Assembly (NCBI GenBank): GCA_955652075.1
Contig: CATPAS010000066.1
Span: 1-6,389, forward strand
Reading direction: 5' to 3'
Length of the DNA: 6,389 nt
From: an uncultured Gaiellaceae bacterium
GTDB taxonomy: Bacteria; Actinomycetota; Thermoleophilia; Gaiellales; Gaiellaceae
Shown here: piece after piece, positions 6,070 through 6,389 of the stretch
Numbering within the stretch: position 1 is the first letter of the stretch
Layout: every line of letters begins with the position of its first letter
The notes under the pieces: generated by a model
The model's input: the letters and a program-made list of their open reading frames with translations, nothing else
Told to the model about the DNA's origin: nothing
Database searches by the model: none
Made by a program: the position numbers and the translations under genes

Positions 6070-6389
6070 CTACCGGATCGTCAGCGCCGCGCAGCTCTCA
6101 GGTCCCTTGTTCTCGGCGCGATCCGCGGAGCTCACGCAAAATCGGAGCTTTCCTCGCAACTTTTTCGGGATGCGCCACGTGACGTCGTAGGAGAGGAATG
6201 GATTCGTGTCCTCAAGTCGAGTCACTATTCGCTTGATGGTTCGGCCGCCGCGGAGGACGCGGATGGTGTCCGCCTCGAACGAAGCCGGCTTGGCTGCCTC
6301 GTGGTAGTAGCCGTCCCCGCCGGGGAGCAAGAACTCTGGTGTCGCGCCCACACCGACAACTGCGAGCACGCGCCGAGATGACGCCAGCA
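6070..6389 (-). CDS. Hypothetical, probably secreted protein, C-terminal part (5' end outside window)
   Basis: The leftward frame is open from the right edge to a TAG at 6072-6070, showing 105 residues. A GTG at 6369 would give 99 residues but has no ribosome-binding site before it and the frame stays open upstream, so the gene most likely begins outside the window. The visible part has a glycine-rich segment (LLPGGDGYYHEA), alternating polar and hydrophobic strands (TIRVLRGG, YDVTWRIPKKLRGKLRFCV), and two cysteines 14 residues apart near the end, suggesting a disulfide-linked beta-sandwich domain. It resembles C-terminal beta domains of exported actinobacterial proteins. I do not recognise a named family. 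The codon pattern is that of a real gene: conserved-looking protein, GC-rich third positions and a tight convergent end with the acyltransferase. Function unknown. Confidence 0.65.
   Translation of the reverse strand, partial: LASSRRVLAVVGVGATPEFLLPGGDGYYHEAAKPASFEADTIRVLRGGRTIKRIVTRLEDTNPFLSYDVTWRIPKKLRGKLRFCVSSADRAENKGPESCAALTIR

Noticed and set aside
6100..6170. Possible terminator for the acyltransferase inside the convergent gene (GAGCT repeats followed by a T-run)
   Set aside because: The complementary arms are only about 5 bp and the T-run is separated from them by other sequence, so the match is no better than chance.
1..6389. CRISPR arrays, tRNA or rRNA genes, insertion-sequence ends, defence or biosynthetic cluster genes
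   Set aside because: None is visible. Gaps between genes are all under about 150 bp and hold only the short regulatory elements listed.

Overview
The window looks like chromosomal DNA from a high-GC bacterium, most likely an actinobacterium (Actinomycetota). The lineage, perhaps Thermoleophilia, is an inference from protein flavour: an RpoD-type sigma factor with a truncated N-terminus, an actinobacterial-style family-5 solute-binding protein, and a C-terminal secreted domain with a CX14C pair. Coding is dense, third codon positions are GC-rich, and no mobile elements, CRISPR arrays or RNA genes are visible. I found no clear sign of a novel multi-gene system; the more interesting signals are in the short intergenic regions.

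Layout. Four genes read leftward (minus strand) from about 5403 to the left edge: a type IA DNA topoisomerase (3079-5403), an RpoD-family sigma factor (1867-2952, with a possible upstream ATG at 3057), an ABC-importer solute-binding protein (71-1720), and the first 13 codons of its permease (1-39), which runs off the left edge. A Rho-independent terminator (1818-1845 plus a U-tract) separates the sigma gene from the transporter genes. The transporter operon then has its own near-consensus sigma70-type promoter (1762-1790), with an imperfect inverted repeat lying in its spacer. On the right, a PlsC-type acyltransferase (5447-6061) reads rightward, divergent from the topoisomerase across only 43 bp. 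It converges on the 3' end of a leftward gene for a probably secreted protein (6070 to the right edge), with 8 bp between the stops.

How the parts relate. The topoisomerase and sigma factor may be partly co-transcribed; both are information-processing genes. The solute-binding protein and permease belong to one peptide/nickel-type importer operon, the rest of which is outside the window. A 13-bp perfect hairpin covers the permease translation start and may set its expression below that of the binding protein. A second GC-rich hairpin overlaps the topoisomerase ribosome-binding site. The acyltransferase belongs to phospholipid synthesis and has no obvious functional link to its neighbours.
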